DNA of 64,000 nt. Origin: Vibrio viridaestus (lineage in GTDB: Bacteria; Pseudomonadota; Gammaproteobacteria; Enterobacterales; Vibrionaceae). Of this stretch, positions 52,375 through 64,000 are shown piece by piece; the stretch's first letter is position 1; every line of letters starts with the position of its first letter. The stretch is from NCBI RefSeq assembly GCF_003856525.1, contig NZ_RJVQ01000006.1, positions 124,001-188,000 of the forward strand, in the 5' to 3' direction. The notes beneath the pieces are model-generated. The model saw only the letters and a list, made by a program, of their open reading frames with translations, did no database searches and was not told the origin of the DNA. The position numbers and the translations under genes are program-made.

Positions 52375-55300
52375 ATGAGAATTTTGCGCGGTTCCCCAGC
52401 TCTTTCAGAGTTTCGAGTTAACAAACTTCTTGATCAATGTCGTGAGCTAAACCTCCCAGTGAGTGGTATTTATGCCGAATTCATGCATTTCGCTAACCTC
52501 ACTGCCGACCTTGATAGCCAGGAAATTGATAAGCTAGAAAAACTGCTTACCTACGGGCCGACTATTGAGGAACATCAGCCAGAAGGTCTTCTATTCTTGG
52601 TTACCCCTCGTCCAGGTACGATCTCTCCTTGGTCTTCTAAATCAACTGATATCGCACGTAACTGTGGATTGGAAAAAGTAAAACGCTTAGAACGCGGTAC
52701 AGCTTATTATGTTGAAATATCGGCTGAACTATCAGTAGAGCAAGTCTCAGCATTACACGGTTTAATTCATGACCGAATGATGGAAACGGTATTCACAGAA
52801 CTTGAAGCGGCCTCTGCGCTTTTCTCTGTTGCAGAACCAGCACCGTTTACTCCTGTTGATATCTTATCTGGTGGCCGTAAAGCACTTGAAGAAGCAAACG
52901 TTTCTTTGGGACTGGCTCTGGCAGAAGATGAAATTGATTATCTGGTTGAGAACTTTACTAAGTTGGGTCGTAACCCAAATGATATCGAATTAATGATGTT
53001 TGCTCAGGCAAACTCAGAGCATTGTCGCCATAAAATCTTTAATGCGGACTGGACTATTGATGGTGTTAAACAAGAGAAATCTCTGTTTAAGATGATCAAA
53101 AACACCTACGAAAATAACTCGGACTATGTGTTGTCGGCTTATAAAGATAACGCAGCGGTGATGACAGGTTCTAAAGTTGGTCGTTTCTTCCCAGATCCAC
53201 AATCACGTCAATACAACTATCATCATGAAAATGCGCACATTTTGATGAAAGTTGAAACCCATAACCACCCAACAGCGATTTCTCCTTGGCCTGGTGCTTC
53301 TACAGGTAGTGGCGGTGAAATTCGTGATGAAGGCGCGACAGGTATTGGTGGTAAGCCAAAAGCCGGTTTGGTTGGATTCTCCGTATCTAACTTACGTATT
53401 CCAGGTTTTGAACAGCCTTGGGAAACCGATTTTGGTAAGCCAGGTCGTATCGTTAATGCGTTAGATATCATGATTGAAGGTCCTTTGGGTGGCGCTGCAT
53501 TTAACAACGAATTTGGTCGTCCAAACCTATTGGGGTACTTCCGTACTTACGAAGAAAAAGTGACTTCTCATGCGGGTGAAGAAATCCGTGGTTACCACAA
53601 GCCAATTATGATTGCTGGTGGTATGGGTAATATCCGTGAAGAGCACGTAGAGAAAAAAGAAATCCCAGTTGGTGCTAAGCTAATCGTGCTTGGTGGGCCA
53701 GCAATGAATATCGGCCTTGGTGGCGGTGCAGCTTCTTCTATGGCATCTGGTCAGTCTTCCGAAGATCTTGACTTCGCGTCAGTGCAACGTGAAAACCCTG
53801 AAATGGAACGTCGTTGTCAGGAAGTTATCGACCGTTGCTGGCAGCTAGGAGAAAACAACCCAATCGCATTTATTCACGATGTCGGCGCGGGCGGTATTTC
53901 AAACGCATTACCTGAGCTTGTGAACGATGGTGACCGCGGCGGTAAATTCCAACTTCGTGACGTTCCAAACGATGAACCAGGCATGAGCCCTCTTGCTATT
54001 TGGTGTAACGAATCTCAAGAGCGCTATGTTCTTGCGGTTGCAACAGAGCATATGGCTGAGTTTGATGCGATTTGTAAACGTGAGCGCGCACCATACGCTG
54101 TTGTTGGTGAAGCGACTGAAGAGCGTCATTTGACTCTGGAAGACTCTCATTTTGACAATACGCCAATTGATATGCCAATGGACATTCTGTTAGGTAAGCC
54201 GCCTAAGATGTCTCGTGAAGCAACAACACTCAAGGTAGAAGGTCAGGCGATTGCTCGTGACGGTATTGAACTCAATGAAGCTGTAGATCGCGTACTGCGC
54301 CTGCCGGCTGTTGCTGAAAAAACATTCCTTATCACTATTGGTGACCGCAGTGTAACAGGGCTAGTAGCGCGTGATCAGATGGTTGGTCCATGGCAGGTTC
54401 CTGTGGCGAACTGTGCTGTAACCGCAGCAAGTTTCGATACTTACCACGGTGAAGCAATGTCAATGGGTGAGCGTACTCCTGTTGCCTTGCTTGATTTTGG
54501 TGCCTCTGCACGTTTAGCTGTTGCTGAGTCTCTAACGAATATTGCATCAACTGATATCGGTGATCTAAACCGTATTAAACTGTCTGCTAACTGGATGTCT
54601 CCTGCGGGGCACCCAGGTGAAGATGCAGGTCTATATGAAGCGGTAAAAGCAGTTGGTGAAGAATTATGTCCGGCGCTTGGGTTGACTATCCCTGTGGGTA
54701 AAGACTCTATGTCTATGAAGACCAAGTGGGAGCAGGATGGCGAACAAAAAGAAGTCACATCACCTCTTTCTTTAGTTATCACTGCATTTGCTCGTGTTGA
54801 AGACGTTCGTAAAACAGTGACGCCTCAGCTTCGTACAGATGAAGGCGAAACGAGCCTAATCGCTATCGATCTTGGTCAAGGCCAAAACCGTATGGGTGCG
54901 ACTGCGCTAGCTCAGGTTTATAAACAGTTGGGTGATAAGCCTGCCGACGTAGACAGCCCTGAGCTTCTAAAAGGCTTCTTTAACGCGGTTCAATCTCTGG
55001 TTCGTGACGATAAACTTGTTGCTTACCACGATAAAGGTGATGGCGGTTTATTTGTCACTCTTGCTGAAATGGCGTTTGCTGGTCACTGCGGTGTGAATGT
55101 TGCACTAGACTCACTTGGTTCTGATGCGCTTTCAATTCTTTTCAACGAAGAATTGGGTGCGGTTGTTCAGGTTAAGAATGATGACGTTGAGTCTGTTCTG
55201 GCTGAACTTGGCAAACATGGCTTGGCTGCATGTTCTCATGTGATTGGTTCTGTTGCTGCGAATGACACTATCGTCATGACATTAGCTGGTGAGACTGTGA

Positions 55301-56268
55301 TTGAACGTTCTCGCACTGAGCTACGTACCATTTGGGCTGAAACAACGCATAAAATGCAGGCTCTACGTGACAATCCAACGTGTGCAGACCAAGAATTTGA
55401 AGCGAAGAAAAACGACCAAGATCCTGGTTTGAACGTGAACCTTAGCTTTGACGTAAACGAAGATATTGCGGCACCATTTATTGCGACTGGTGCGCGTCCT
55501 AAGATGGCAATTCTACGTGAACAAGGTGTTAACTCACACGTTGAAATGGCTGCAGCATTTGACCGTGCAGGTTTTGACTCTATCGATATCCACATGAGTG
55601 ATGTACTGAGTGGACAAATTTCGTTAGACGAGTACAAAGGCCTTGTGGCATGCGGTGGTTTCTCTTACGGTGACGTATTGGGCGCAGGTGAAGGTTGGGC
55701 TAAATCTATCCTGTTTAACAACCAAGCGCGAGATATGTTCGAAGGTTTCTTTAAGCGTGAAGATACATTTGCACTAGGCGTATGTAATGGTTGTCAGATG
55801 TTGTCCAATCTACGTGACCTGATTCCTGGTGCTGATTTATGGCCACGTTTCGTGCGCAATGAATCAGAACGTTTTGAAGCTCGCTTTAGCTTAGTTGAAG
55901 TTCAACAGTCCGATTCTGTATTCTTCAACGGTATGGCGGGATCTCGTTTACCGATTGCTGTTTCTCACGGTGAAGGTCGAGTAGAAGTTCGTGATGCTTC
56001 TCACCTGAGTGCTATTGAGCAGTCTGGTACAGTTGCTGTCCGCTTCGTGGATAACTTTGGTAATGCAACACAGCAATATCCAAATAACCCGAATGGTTCA
56101 CCAAACGCGATTACTGGTTTGACTACAGCTGATGGTCGAGTAACGATCATGATGCCTCACCCAGAACGTGTTTTCCGCACTGTTGCTAACTCATGGCACC
56201 CTGATTCATGGGGCGAAAACGGCGCTTGGATGCGTATGTTCCAAAACGCACGTAAGAATGTGGGCTAA
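52375..56268 (+). CDS. purL: Phosphoribosylformylglycinamidine synthase (FGAR amidotransferase)
   Basis: PurL catalyses the ATP- and glutamine-dependent fourth step of purine synthesis. The 1297-residue large form has an N-terminal regulatory part and two AIR-synthase-like halves ([39 protein letters not shown]). The C-terminal glutaminase has the nucleophile Cys in [11 protein letters not shown] and the closing PHPERVFR. This single-chain form is normal for gammaproteobacteria. A terminator follows at 56,294-56,322. Confidence 0.98.
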   Translation: MRILRGSPALSEFRVNKLLDQCRELNLPVSGIYAEFMHFANLTADLDSQEIDKLEKLLTYGPTIEEHQPEGLLFLVTPRPGTISPWSSKSTDIARNCGLEKVKRLERGTAYYVEISAELSVEQVSALHGLIHDRMMETVFTELEAASALFSVAEPAPFTPVDILSGGRKALEEANVSLGLALAEDEIDYLVENFTKLGRNPNDIELMMFAQANSEHCRHKIFNADWTIDGVKQEKSLFKMIKNTYENNSDYVLSAYKDNAAVMTGSKVGRFFPDPQSRQYNYHHENAHILMKVETHNHPTAISPWPGASTGSGGEIRDEGATGIGGKPKAGLVGFSVSNLRIPGFEQPWETDFGKPGRIVNALDIMIEGPLGGAAFNNEFGRPNLLGYFRTYEEKVTSHAGEEIRGYHKPIMIAGGMGNIREEHVEKKEIPVGAKLIVLGGPAMNIGLGGGAASSMASGQSSEDLDFASVQRENPEMERRCQEVIDRCWQLGENNPIAFIHDVGAGGISNALPELVNDGDRGGKFQLRDVPNDEPGMSPLAIWCNESQERYVLAVATEHMAEFDAICKRERAPYAVVGEATEERHLTLEDSHFDNTPIDMPMDILLGKPPKMSREATTLKVEGQAIARDGIELNEAVDRVLRLPAVAEKTFLITIGDRSVTGLVARDQMVGPWQVPVANCAVTAASFDTYHGEAMSMGERTPVALLDFGASARLAVAESLTNIASTDIGDLNRIKLSANWMSPAGHPGEDAGLYEAVKAVGEELCPALGLTIPVGKDSMSMKTKWEQDGEQKEVTSPLSLVITAFARVEDVRKTVTPQLRTDEGETSLIAIDLGQGQNRMGATALAQVYKQLGDKPADVDSPELLKGFFNAVQSLVRDDKLVAYHDKGDGGLFVTLAEMAFAGHCGVNVALDSLGSDALSILFNEELGAVVQVKNDDVESVLAELGKHGLAACSHVIGSVAANDTIVMTLAGETVIERSRTELRTIWAETTHKMQALRDNPTCADQEFEAKKNDQDPGLNVNLSFDVNEDIAAPFIATGARPKMAILREQGVNSHVEMAAAFDRAGFDSIDIHMSDVLSGQISLDEYKGLVACGGFSYGDVLGAGEGWAKSILFNNQARDMFEGFFKREDTFALGVCNGCQMLSNLRDLIPGADLWPRFVRNESERFEARFSLVEVQQSDSVFFNGMAGSRLPIAVSHGEGRVEVRDASHLSAIEQSGTVAVRFVDNFGNATQQYPNNPNGSPNAITGLTTADGRVTIMMPHPERVFRTVANSWHPDSWGENGAWMRMFQNARKNVG

Positions 56269-56293
56269 TCACATTTAGCACGATATAAAATAG

Positions 56294-56322
56294 AAGGGCT
56301 GGTATATCACCAGCCCTTTTTT
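56294..56322 (+). terminator. purL terminator
   Basis: GGGCTGGT (56296-56303) pairs with ACCAGCCC (56309-56316), followed by TTTTTT. It lies between convergent purL and katG. Confidence 0.88.
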
Positions 56323-56331
56323 ATGTTGCTA

Positions 56332-58545
<2,214 letters not shown>

Positions 58546-58600
58546 CTAAGTCTCCTGTTTCATCCGCAACATTTCGTTGTTGATATTGAATGTTTGCTTA

Positions 58601-58762
58601 TCAGTTATAAAAGAATTGCCAAAATGAGCGATCGTCTTCTTCCGCCAAGGCAGTAATTAAAAGGAATTGATCGTTCTCGAATGACGAATTATCGGTATGT
58701 TCCCGAAGAACTACTGAGTGTAGAGCTGATACATTTTCATTTAATTCTTGACTGTCTGGCAT
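58601..58762 (-). CDS. Small 53-residue ORF upstream of katG
   Basis: This short acidic ORF (MPDSQELNENVSALHSVVLR at its start) has AAGGG eight bases before its ATG and ends 55 bases before katG on the same strand. Its codon use looks ordinary, and it may be the first gene of a katG transcript or a leader. I recognise no family, so translation remains uncertain. Confidence 0.45.
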   Translation of the reverse strand: MPDSQELNENVSALHSVVLREHTDNSSFENDQFLLITALAEEDDRSFWQFFYN

Positions 58763-58964
58763 TGGAATACCCTTGATACCTCTGACTAAAGTATTAATAA
58801 GTATAAGCACAGTTTTTTAATCGTGAGAGATGGATTTATCTATCTTATTGATAGCCAAAACCTTTGATTTTAAGTGAGTATTGAAACAGTGACACAGGTA
58901 GAGAAAATAAGGTGAGTTTTGCGAGAAGTGTCGTGTAAATAGGGTATCTAGTACCCTATTTAGA

Positions 58965-59156
58965 TTAGCGAAACTGGCCTGCTTCTGGAAGGAAGTCAAA
59001 ACCAGCAGCAGAGAGTTTTTTTATGAGTTTTTCTTTATCGATGTCATGTACTGACACGAGTTTATCGAGATCCCCATCGAAGTCGTCACGTAGCTTGGTA
59101 TTAACTAGGCTAAACAACAGAATAGGGTCCATATTTTCGTAATTCGCTAAATTCAT
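58965..59156 (-). CDS. DUF4250 small protein
   Basis: This 63-residue protein, [20 protein letters not shown] at its start and ending AAGFDFLPEAGQFR, is a typical DUF4250 member (conserved N-terminal NLxNxExMDP and C-terminal GFxYLPExNQFR patterns). The function is unknown. Its ATG overlaps the last base of the yaeP-like gene stop, so the two are coupled. It is followed by about 150 bases with no feature. Confidence 0.85.
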   Translation of the reverse strand: MNLANYENMDPILLFSLVNTKLRDDFDGDLDKLVSVHDIDKEKLIKKLSAAGFDFLPEAGQFR

Positions 59157-59368
59157 TATTCATCCTCAAAATCAGATATGAGAAGGTTCGCTGCAGCAAA
59201 AGCGGCTTTGTCTCTTGTTGTTTGAGGAAGAGATTCATCAGCTGCAATATCATCCAATGCTTTTACAGCGCATGTTATTGCCTGAGGCACATACCCCTGA
59301 TCTCCGCTTCCAATTTGTGAGTACAGTTCCCGAACTAAATCACAGCAATCGTAGACTCTCATGGTCAT
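59156..59368 (-). CDS. yaeP: YaeP family (UPF0253) small protein
   Basis: This 70-residue protein matches E. coli YaeP: a [21 protein letters not shown] segment (near the limit of a short quote) followed by the [16 protein letters not shown] ending. The role is unknown. In E. coli yaeP is coupled to rof (Rho inhibitor). Here the partner is a DUF4250 gene instead, joined by a one-base overlap. It lies about 210 bases downstream of proS on the same strand, after the proS terminator. Confidence 0.88.
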   Translation of the reverse strand: MTMRVYDCCDLVRELYSQIGSGDQGYVPQAITCAVKALDDIAADESLPQTTRDKAAFAAANLLISDFEDE

Positions 59369-59525
59369 TTACCCTTTAAATGATAACTGATCTCAATATA
59401 CACGGTCACTTAATGAATGACAAAGTTAGGACATGTTTTGCATCAAAGATGGACATCAGGCGGATAAATGTTGAGCTGATTTAGCCGAGTTCCTAACAAA
59501 CGGGGTTTTATAGCACCTTCAGAAA

Positions 59526-59556
59526 TAAAAAAGGATGGTAAAAACCATCCTTTTTG
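59526..59556 (-). terminator. proS terminator
   Basis: AAAAAGGATGG (59528-59538) pairs with CCATCCTTTTT (59545-59555). The A-run on the left becomes a U-tract for proS. Confidence 0.85.
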
Positions 59557-59576
59557 ACTGTTTAAGCAGTACCCGA

Positions 59577-61292
59577 TTAGCTCAATTGAGATTGGATAAA
59601 CTCAACAATGTTATCCATAGCGACTACTGATTTTTCGCCATCGCGACGATTCTTATATTCGAAGTTACCTTCGTCCATACTGCGCTCACCGATGATAATA
59701 GTATGAGGAACACCAATAAGTTCCATATCAGAGAACATAACGCCAGGACGTTCTTTACGATCATCAAATAACACGTCAATGCCTTTTGCTGTCAGTTCTT
59801 CATAAAGTTTTTCTGCAGCAGCCTGAACACGTTCGGATTTATGCATGTTCATTGGAACAATTGCAACGGTAAATGGTGCAATTGCATCTGGCCAAACAAT
59901 ACCGTATTTGTCGTTGTTCTGTTCGATAGCAGCAGCTACGACACGAGATACCCCGATACCATAACAGCCCATTTCTAGAATGACATTTTTACCGTCAGGA
60001 CCAAGAACGCCACAGTTCATTTTCTCAGAATAGTTAGTACCTAACTGGAAAATATGTCCGACTTCGATACCACGTTTGAATTGGAGAGTACCTTTGCCAC
60101 ACGGACTTGGATCGCCTTCGACAACATTACGAATATCTTCGACTCTACCGAGTTCGACATCACGACCCCAGTTGATACCGAAGTAATGTTTACCATCGAT
60201 ATTTGCACCGGCACCGAAATCACTCATTACAGCAACGGTACGATCAACGATAAATGGTAATTTGAGTCCAACAGGACCTAAAGAACCAGGACCCGCACCA
60301 ATTAGCGCACGGATTTCCTCTTCATTCGCCATCTCTAGCGGTGAAGCCACTTCTTTAAGGTTTTCTGCTTTAACTTCGTTTAGCTCGTGGTCACCGCGAA
60401 CAAGTAGCGCGATGATATCTGCATCGATTTCGTCTGATGCTTTAACGAATAATGTTTTAATCGTTTTTTCAATCGGTAAACCGTGTTTTTCAACAAGGTC
60501 TGCAATGGTTTTTGCGTTAGGAGTTTCAACCAGAGTCATTTCTTGAGTTGGCGCTTGCAGCGGTTGTGCTGGAGCAAGTGCTTCTGCTTTTTCAAGGTTC
60601 GCTGCATAGTCTGACTCGGTAGAGAATGCGATTAGATCTTCACCACTTTCAGCAAGTACGTGGAACTCTTGTGAGCCGCTACCGCCGATTGCACCGCTAT
60701 CGGCTAATACTGGACGGTAATCCAAGCCCATTCGGTTGAATGCCTTACAGTACGCATCATGCATTGCATCGTAGGATTTCTGTAGTCCTTCTTTATCAAT
60801 GTCGAAGCTGTAAGCATCCATCATTGAGAATTCACGTGCGCGCATTACACCAAAACGAGGGCGTCTTTCGTCACGGAATTTAGTTTGAATCTGGTACAGG
60901 TTAAGAGGAAGTTGTTTATAAGAACTGACTTCGTTACGCACGAGGTTAGTAATCACTTCCTCAGCCGTTGGGCTAAGTACGAACGGACGAGTATGGCGGT
61001 CAGTAAAGCGAAGTAGTTCTGGTCCCATTTTTTCAGAACGACCAGTCTCTTCCCAAAGTTCAAACGGCTGCACTACGGGCATTAGAGTTTCAATTGCCCC
61101 TGCATTGTCGATCTCTTCACGAACAATATTTTCGACTTTACGCAGAACACGTAGACCCGTTGGTAGCCAGGTATATAGGCCTGAAGCTAGCTTACGAATC
61201 ATACCTGCACGCAGCATAAGCTGGTGGCTTACGATTTCCGCGTCGTTTGGAGTCTCCTTCAGAGTAGAAAGAAGATATTTACTGGTACGCAT
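59577..61292 (-). CDS. proS: Prolyl-tRNA synthetase
   Basis: ProS charges tRNA-Pro. The 571-residue bacterial-type enzyme has class II motif 2 ([20 protein letters not shown]) and the long YbaK-like editing insert between motifs 2 and 3. Motif 3 is in [17 protein letters not shown], and the C-terminal anticodon-binding domain begins near 470. It is monocistronic. As in E. coli, trmO is close by. Confidence 0.97.
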   Translation of the reverse strand: MRTSKYLLSTLKETPNDAEIVSHQLMLRAGMIRKLASGLYTWLPTGLRVLRKVENIVREEIDNAGAIETLMPVVQPFELWEETGRSEKMGPELLRFTDRHTRPFVLSPTAEEVITNLVRNEVSSYKQLPLNLYQIQTKFRDERRPRFGVMRAREFSMMDAYSFDIDKEGLQKSYDAMHDAYCKAFNRMGLDYRPVLADSGAIGGSGSQEFHVLAESGEDLIAFSTESDYAANLEKAEALAPAQPLQAPTQEMTLVETPNAKTIADLVEKHGLPIEKTIKTLFVKASDEIDADIIALLVRGDHELNEVKAENLKEVASPLEMANEEEIRALIGAGPGSLGPVGLKLPFIVDRTVAVMSDFGAGANIDGKHYFGINWGRDVELGRVEDIRNVVEGDPSPCGKGTLQFKRGIEVGHIFQLGTNYSEKMNCGVLGPDGKNVILEMGCYGIGVSRVVAAAIEQNNDKYGIVWPDAIAPFTVAIVPMNMHKSERVQAAAEKLYEELTAKGIDVLFDDRKERPGVMFSDMELIGVPHTIIIGERSMDEGNFEYKNRRDGEKSVVAMDNIVEFIQSQLS

Positions 61293-61393
61293 GTATGGTA
61301 TCCGTTCATTAAGTTATTAATACATCCCGTTAACCATACTAGATTAAGGGGATTCTCTATTTAGCCGCTTATGATATCAGTCATTTGCATCTG

Positions 61394-62092
61394 TCAAAAG
61401 CGTTCAATCGCAGTAACCGTAACAATTTGGTCGGTTACGATAAACTTTACGTTCAAATCAAAAAGGTGAACCGCGTATTCTTTCGGATCGGGTTTATTAT
61501 GTTTGTAAGCGGGTCTTGGATCCTGAGCCAGTACTTCACTGATGACAGACTTTTTATGAGCGGATTCTGGCATCTGTTCTAATGCCTTTTTTGCTACTTC
61601 ACTAAAGATGACATTTTGCAGTGTCAGTGGACGCTCACTCGCATATCCGCCGTTAGCATCTACAATCGAATCGGAGTAGGGAATGTAGGGTTTGATATCA
61701 ATAACTGGGGTTTGATCCACTAAGTCAACATTACCCAAACAAATAAAAAATTGCTCTCCATGCTGTTCCACCCCTTTCAGTTCGACAGCTGACATACCAA
61801 TTCCGTTAGGACGAAATGTTGCACGCGAGGCAAATACACCAATACGTTCATTTCCACCTAAGCGAGGAGGTCTTACGGTCGGCTTCCATCCAGCTTCTAG
61901 GTTTTGATCAAATAAGAATAGAACCCAAAGATGGCTGAATTGCTCTATGCCACGCACAGACTCTGCACAATTAGCGGTACCTAATAGTTTGATTCTGGAG
62001 GTCGCAGAAGGCGCCAAACCTGGCTGGCGTGGTACGGCAAATTTCTCCTTGAAAGGCGTTTCCATTACGCCGATAGGGTCGATTGAAAACAT
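61394..62092 (-). CDS. trmO: tRNA (t6A37) N6-methyltransferase TrmO
   Basis: TrmO (YaeB/TsaA) methylates t6A37 in tRNA-Thr. The 232-residue protein has the family patterns PIGVMETPFKEKFAVPRQPG near the N-terminus, FRPNGIGMSAVEL in the SAM-binding part and DIKPYIPYSDS. It begins four bases after the YaiI-family gene, so three small genes (coiled-coil protein, YaiI-like, trmO) probably form an operon on the minus strand. Confidence 0.95.
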   Translation of the reverse strand: MFSIDPIGVMETPFKEKFAVPRQPGLAPSATSRIKLLGTANCAESVRGIEQFSHLWVLFLFDQNLEAGWKPTVRPPRLGGNERIGVFASRATFRPNGIGMSAVELKGVEQHGEQFFICLGNVDLVDQTPVIDIKPYIPYSDSIVDANGGYASERPLTLQNVIFSEVAKKALEQMPESAHKKSVISEVLAQDPRPAYKHNKPDPKEYAVHLFDLNVKFIVTDQIVTVTAIERF

Positions 62093-62095
62093 AAA

Positions 62096-62557
62096 TTATG
62101 AATTCTGAGGCTTATTATATTTGGCTAGTACTCTATCAAGGTGACCAGCAAAAGCTCGCTTATCTGCCTGAGATAGGGCACTGGGACCGCCAGTTTGGAT
62201 ACCACTAGAGCGCATTGTATCCATAAAATCTCGGATATTTAGGCGTGATTTTATGTTATCGGGGGTAAACCATTCGCCTCTCGGGCTAAGTGCCATGGCT
62301 TTCTTTTCTATCACATCGTTGGCTAGTGGGATATCAGATGTAATGACTAATTCACCTTCGCTAACACGTTTGGCTATCTCGTTATCCGCGACATCAAACC
62401 CGCTCTCCACTTGTAGCATGACGATATTTTGTCTTTTGGGTAAAGGGATTGAGTGGTTTGCGACGAAGGTACATAAGATACCGGTGCGCTCTGCTGCTTT
62501 GGTAATGGTTTCTCTGATCGCTTTTGGACAAGCGTCGGCATCAACCCATATTTTCAT
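62096..62557 (-). CDS. YaiI/YqxD family protein (UPF0178, DUF188)
   Basis: This 153-residue protein starts [18 protein letters not shown], with acidic residues that fit a PIN-like nuclease fold. Further family patterns are [21 protein letters not shown] and [19 protein letters not shown]. The function is unknown. The gene lies two bases after the coiled-coil protein gene and before trmO. The family is widespread and its members stand next to very different genes. Confidence 0.92.
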   Translation of the reverse strand: MKIWVDADACPKAIRETITKAAERTGILCTFVANHSIPLPKRQNIVMLQVESGFDVADNEIAKRVSEGELVITSDIPLANDVIEKKAMALSPRGEWFTPDNIKSRLNIRDFMDTMRSSGIQTGGPSALSQADKRAFAGHLDRVLAKYNKPQNS

Positions 62558-62559
62558 GA

Positions 62560-62850
62560 CTACTGTTTCTCTATTAATTTTTCGAGTTGGTTAACACGGG
62601 CAAGCAGTTCACTTACCTGAGATTCAAGTCCAGCAATTCTTTGCTCAGTGCTTGGCCCTGATGAACGGTTTACCTCGACTTTAGGTACTCGGTTCGATGA
62701 TTTCCATATTTTTAGAGCCGAAATGATAGCGGGAATCGGAGCTGGCGTTGCCAATCGAGCTTTGATAAGCGCAGTTGTTGGCTCTTTTCCTTCACTAACT
62801 AACTGATTAATAATAGATTCTAAGTCTTTTGTAATATCTAGAGCTGACAT
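62560..62850 (-). CDS. Small protein with C-terminal coiled coil, function unknown
   Basis: This 96-residue protein has an N-terminal helical part (residues 1-55, with [14 protein letters not shown]) and a C-terminal heptad region ([20 protein letters not shown]). The layout resembles small KfrA-type DNA-binding proteins with a coiled-coil tail, but I cannot confirm that. It starts the minus-strand operon with yaiI and trmO and is divergent from csrB. The VarA-type palindrome lies between the two. Confidence 0.75.
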   Translation of the reverse strand: MSALDITKDLESIINQLVSEGKEPTTALIKARLATPAPIPAIISALKIWKSSNRVPKVEVNRSSGPSTEQRIAGLESQVSELLARVNQLEKLIEKQ

Positions 62851-62918
62851 ATATTTCCCTCATGTACTTAGCGCCTATTTTAATCACAAATGACGAGTAA
62901 CAAAAGCGCCAGCTAGCT

Positions 62919-62936
62919 TGTAAGATATATCTTACA
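62919..62936 (+). promoter_or_regulatory. GacA/VarA/UvrY-type upstream activating palindrome for csrB
   Basis: TGTAAGATATATCTTACA is a perfect 18-bp match to the TGTAAG-N6-CTTACA site bound by GacA-family regulators. A second half site, TGTAAGATATACATG, follows at 62942. It lies about 100 bases upstream of the predicted csrB start. Confidence 0.88.
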
Positions 62937-63019
62937 TAATGTGTAAGATATACATGCTTTTTGCTGGCTAAAAATGCAACTAAAATTATCATATATATTT
63001 GATATTTATAATTATTGTT

Positions 63020-63385
63020 CCTGATTTTTTATTGTGAAGGTTTTATCAATATTTCGTTCTGGTTGCGTAAAATCTCAAAGAGGATAAATTGATCGTGTCG
63101 AAGGGAAACGGCTTCTAAAACAGGATTTATACTCTCTGGACAGAGAGTTGAAGGACCAACATCAGGATGATGTCAAGGAAACCGCTCAAGGATCAAGTGA
63201 TGCGAGCTGAATGGATTTCAGCGTCATGGAAGAGAGGACACCGCTAGGATAGCGATGCTCGGAAGAAGAAGTTGATGGATTTCAACGCATAAAAATACAT
63301 GACAGACAGGCAGGACGCAAAAATTGTAGCTGGATTGCTGCACTTTAAGACCAGACCCCGTTACCGCTTCGGTAGCGGGGTTTTC
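63020..63385 (+). ncRNA. csrB: CsrB-family regulatory RNA (CsrA sponge)
   Basis: This RNA of about 365 nt titrates the translational regulator CsrA. The region 63078-63333 contains 16 GGA motifs, many in the loops of short perfect hairpins: CTCTCTGGACAGAGAG (63132), ACATCAGGATGATGT (63159), GCTGAATGGATTTCAGC (63206) and CGCTAGGATAGCG (63242). The 3' segment GTAGCTGGATTGCTGC closely matches the end of E. coli CsrB. An 11-bp terminator stem (63356-63380) and TTTT close it. The 5' end is uncertain: the -10 TATAAT at 63007-63012 suggests about 63,020. A VarA-type site lies upstream. Confidence 0.92.
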
Positions 63386-63503
63386 CTTTATCGGTTTTGA
63401 GACATTTTCTAGTGAAATAGAGGTTTTCTCAGTTCGATTCTGGAGTTACACTTGCGCCGATTTTTATACCCACTATTTGCTATCAGCAAAACAAGGATTG
63501 TTT

Positions 63504-63992
63504 GTGACAATTGCAACGAAAAGGGCTTTGATGCTTCCGTATACGGAATTGTTTGAGTCAAATTTCTTAATGCTAAATTGCTGCACTAAAAACAGAACCT
63601 TCCTCGATGGACCGCTAACTGTTGCAAGTGCGCGAGACCTATTCCATAGCCTTTTAGAATCTACGGATACTTTTGCTATGGCTGTTGTCGATAACTACAA
63701 TCGTGAGTACATCGGCCATATCCAGCTGTCCTTAAGTAAAGGGATTGGTGATCTACTGTTTATTTTTGATAAAGCGTACTGGGGTCGTGGATACGCCTAC
63801 GAAACTCTCAAATCTTACATTCCTAACGTGTGTTCCCGTTTTTCTCTCACAGAAATAACAGCGACTGTCCAGGAACAAAATCTAGCCGCTACTAAGTTGT
63901 TGAGTAAATTAGGATTTAAGAGTAGTCAGCGTCGTAAAAACGTATACACATTTACATGCGATGTGGTGGAATCCAGAACGACTGCGCTCTAA
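63504..63992 (+). CDS. GNAT acetyltransferase, RimJ/RimL-like
   Basis: This 162-residue protein begins at the GTG at 63504, with AAGGA six bases upstream; a TTG nine codons earlier is less likely. It has an acetyl-CoA-binding stretch DKAYWGRGYAYETLKSYIPN (the Q/R-x-x-G-x-G/A pattern as RGYAYE). The closing ATVQEQNLAATKLLSKLGFK is typical of RimJ/RimL-type GNAT enzymes. The substrate cannot be named. It lies about 120 bases after the csrB terminator in the same direction. Confidence 0.88.
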   Translation: MTIATKRALMLPYTELFESNFLMLNCCTKNRTFLDGPLTVASARDLFHSLLESTDTFAMAVVDNYNREYIGHIQLSLSKGIGDLLFIFDKAYWGRGYAYETLKSYIPNVCSRFSLTEITATVQEQNLAATKLLSKLGFKSSQRRKNVYTFTCDVVESRTTAL

Positions 63993-64000
63993 AGCCTACC

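Noticed and set aside
62807-62992. 61-codon ORF on the minus strand
   Set aside because: It overlaps the coiled-coil protein gene and the VarA palindrome and has no ribosome site or protein-like composition.

Overview
The window is chromosomal DNA of a gammaproteobacterium, most likely a Vibrionaceae member (Vibrio or a close relative). The main evidence is the gene order ssrA - smpB - ratA - rnfH - bamE - recN - nadK - grpE ... dnaK - dnaJ - minor pilin genes ... tadA - mltF - purL, which I recall from Vibrio chromosome 1. In V. cholerae this ssrA (tmRNA) gene is the insertion site of the TCP pathogenicity island (VPI-1). A CsrB-type RNA preceded by a GacA/VarA-type palindrome fits the same assignment.

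Bases 1-18,000 are accessory DNA dominated by a DNA phosphorothioation (Dnd/Dpt) system. A DptH-like restriction ATPase, cut by the left window edge, is followed on the + strand by an A+T-rich pair: a DUF262 (DGQQR) protein and an ATPase-TOPRIM (OLD/PARIS-like) protein. Convergent to these is a minus-strand run: an M15-like metallopeptidase, a phosphorothioation-associated methyltransferase, dndB, dndC, dndD and dndE. No dndA is present. A glutathionylspermidine synthetase/amidase gene (gss) follows.

At about 18,000-18,110 lies a decayed copy of the ssrA 3' end and terminator, an attachment-site scar. A 2.3-kb segment with a hipA-hipB-type toxin-antitoxin pair, preceded by three operator-like palindromes at exactly 41-bp spacing, separates it from the intact tmRNA gene (20,369-20,734, tag ANDENYALAA). 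The left part therefore reads as at least two tandem insertions at the ssrA hot spot. No integrase lies inside the window.

Bases 20,900-27,300 are mostly core genes: a pentapeptide/K+-channel fusion, smpB, ratA, rnfH, bamE, recN (two LexA boxes), nadK and grpE (sigma-32-type promoter). Bases 27,365-37,760 carry a FepBDGC-type siderophore transporter with a TonB-dependent receptor (Fur box), a flavin-dependent monooxygenase and a TAXI-TRAP transporter. This block sits between grpE and dnaK, which I recall as neighbours in V. cholerae.

From 38,200 on: dnaK-dnaJ with two sigma-32-like promoters, msrPQ, four minor type IV pilin genes, formaldehyde detoxification (adhC/frmA, fghA) with a divergent LysR gene, tadA, a 43-residue very basic protein, mltF, purL (PurR box), katG with a small upstream ORF, yaeP plus a DUF4250 gene, proS, trmO, a YaiI-family gene, a coiled-coil protein, csrB and a GNAT acetyltransferase.

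The best candidates for something undescribed are the DUF262 + ATPase-TOPRIM pair and the M15-like protein inside the phosphorothioation locus.
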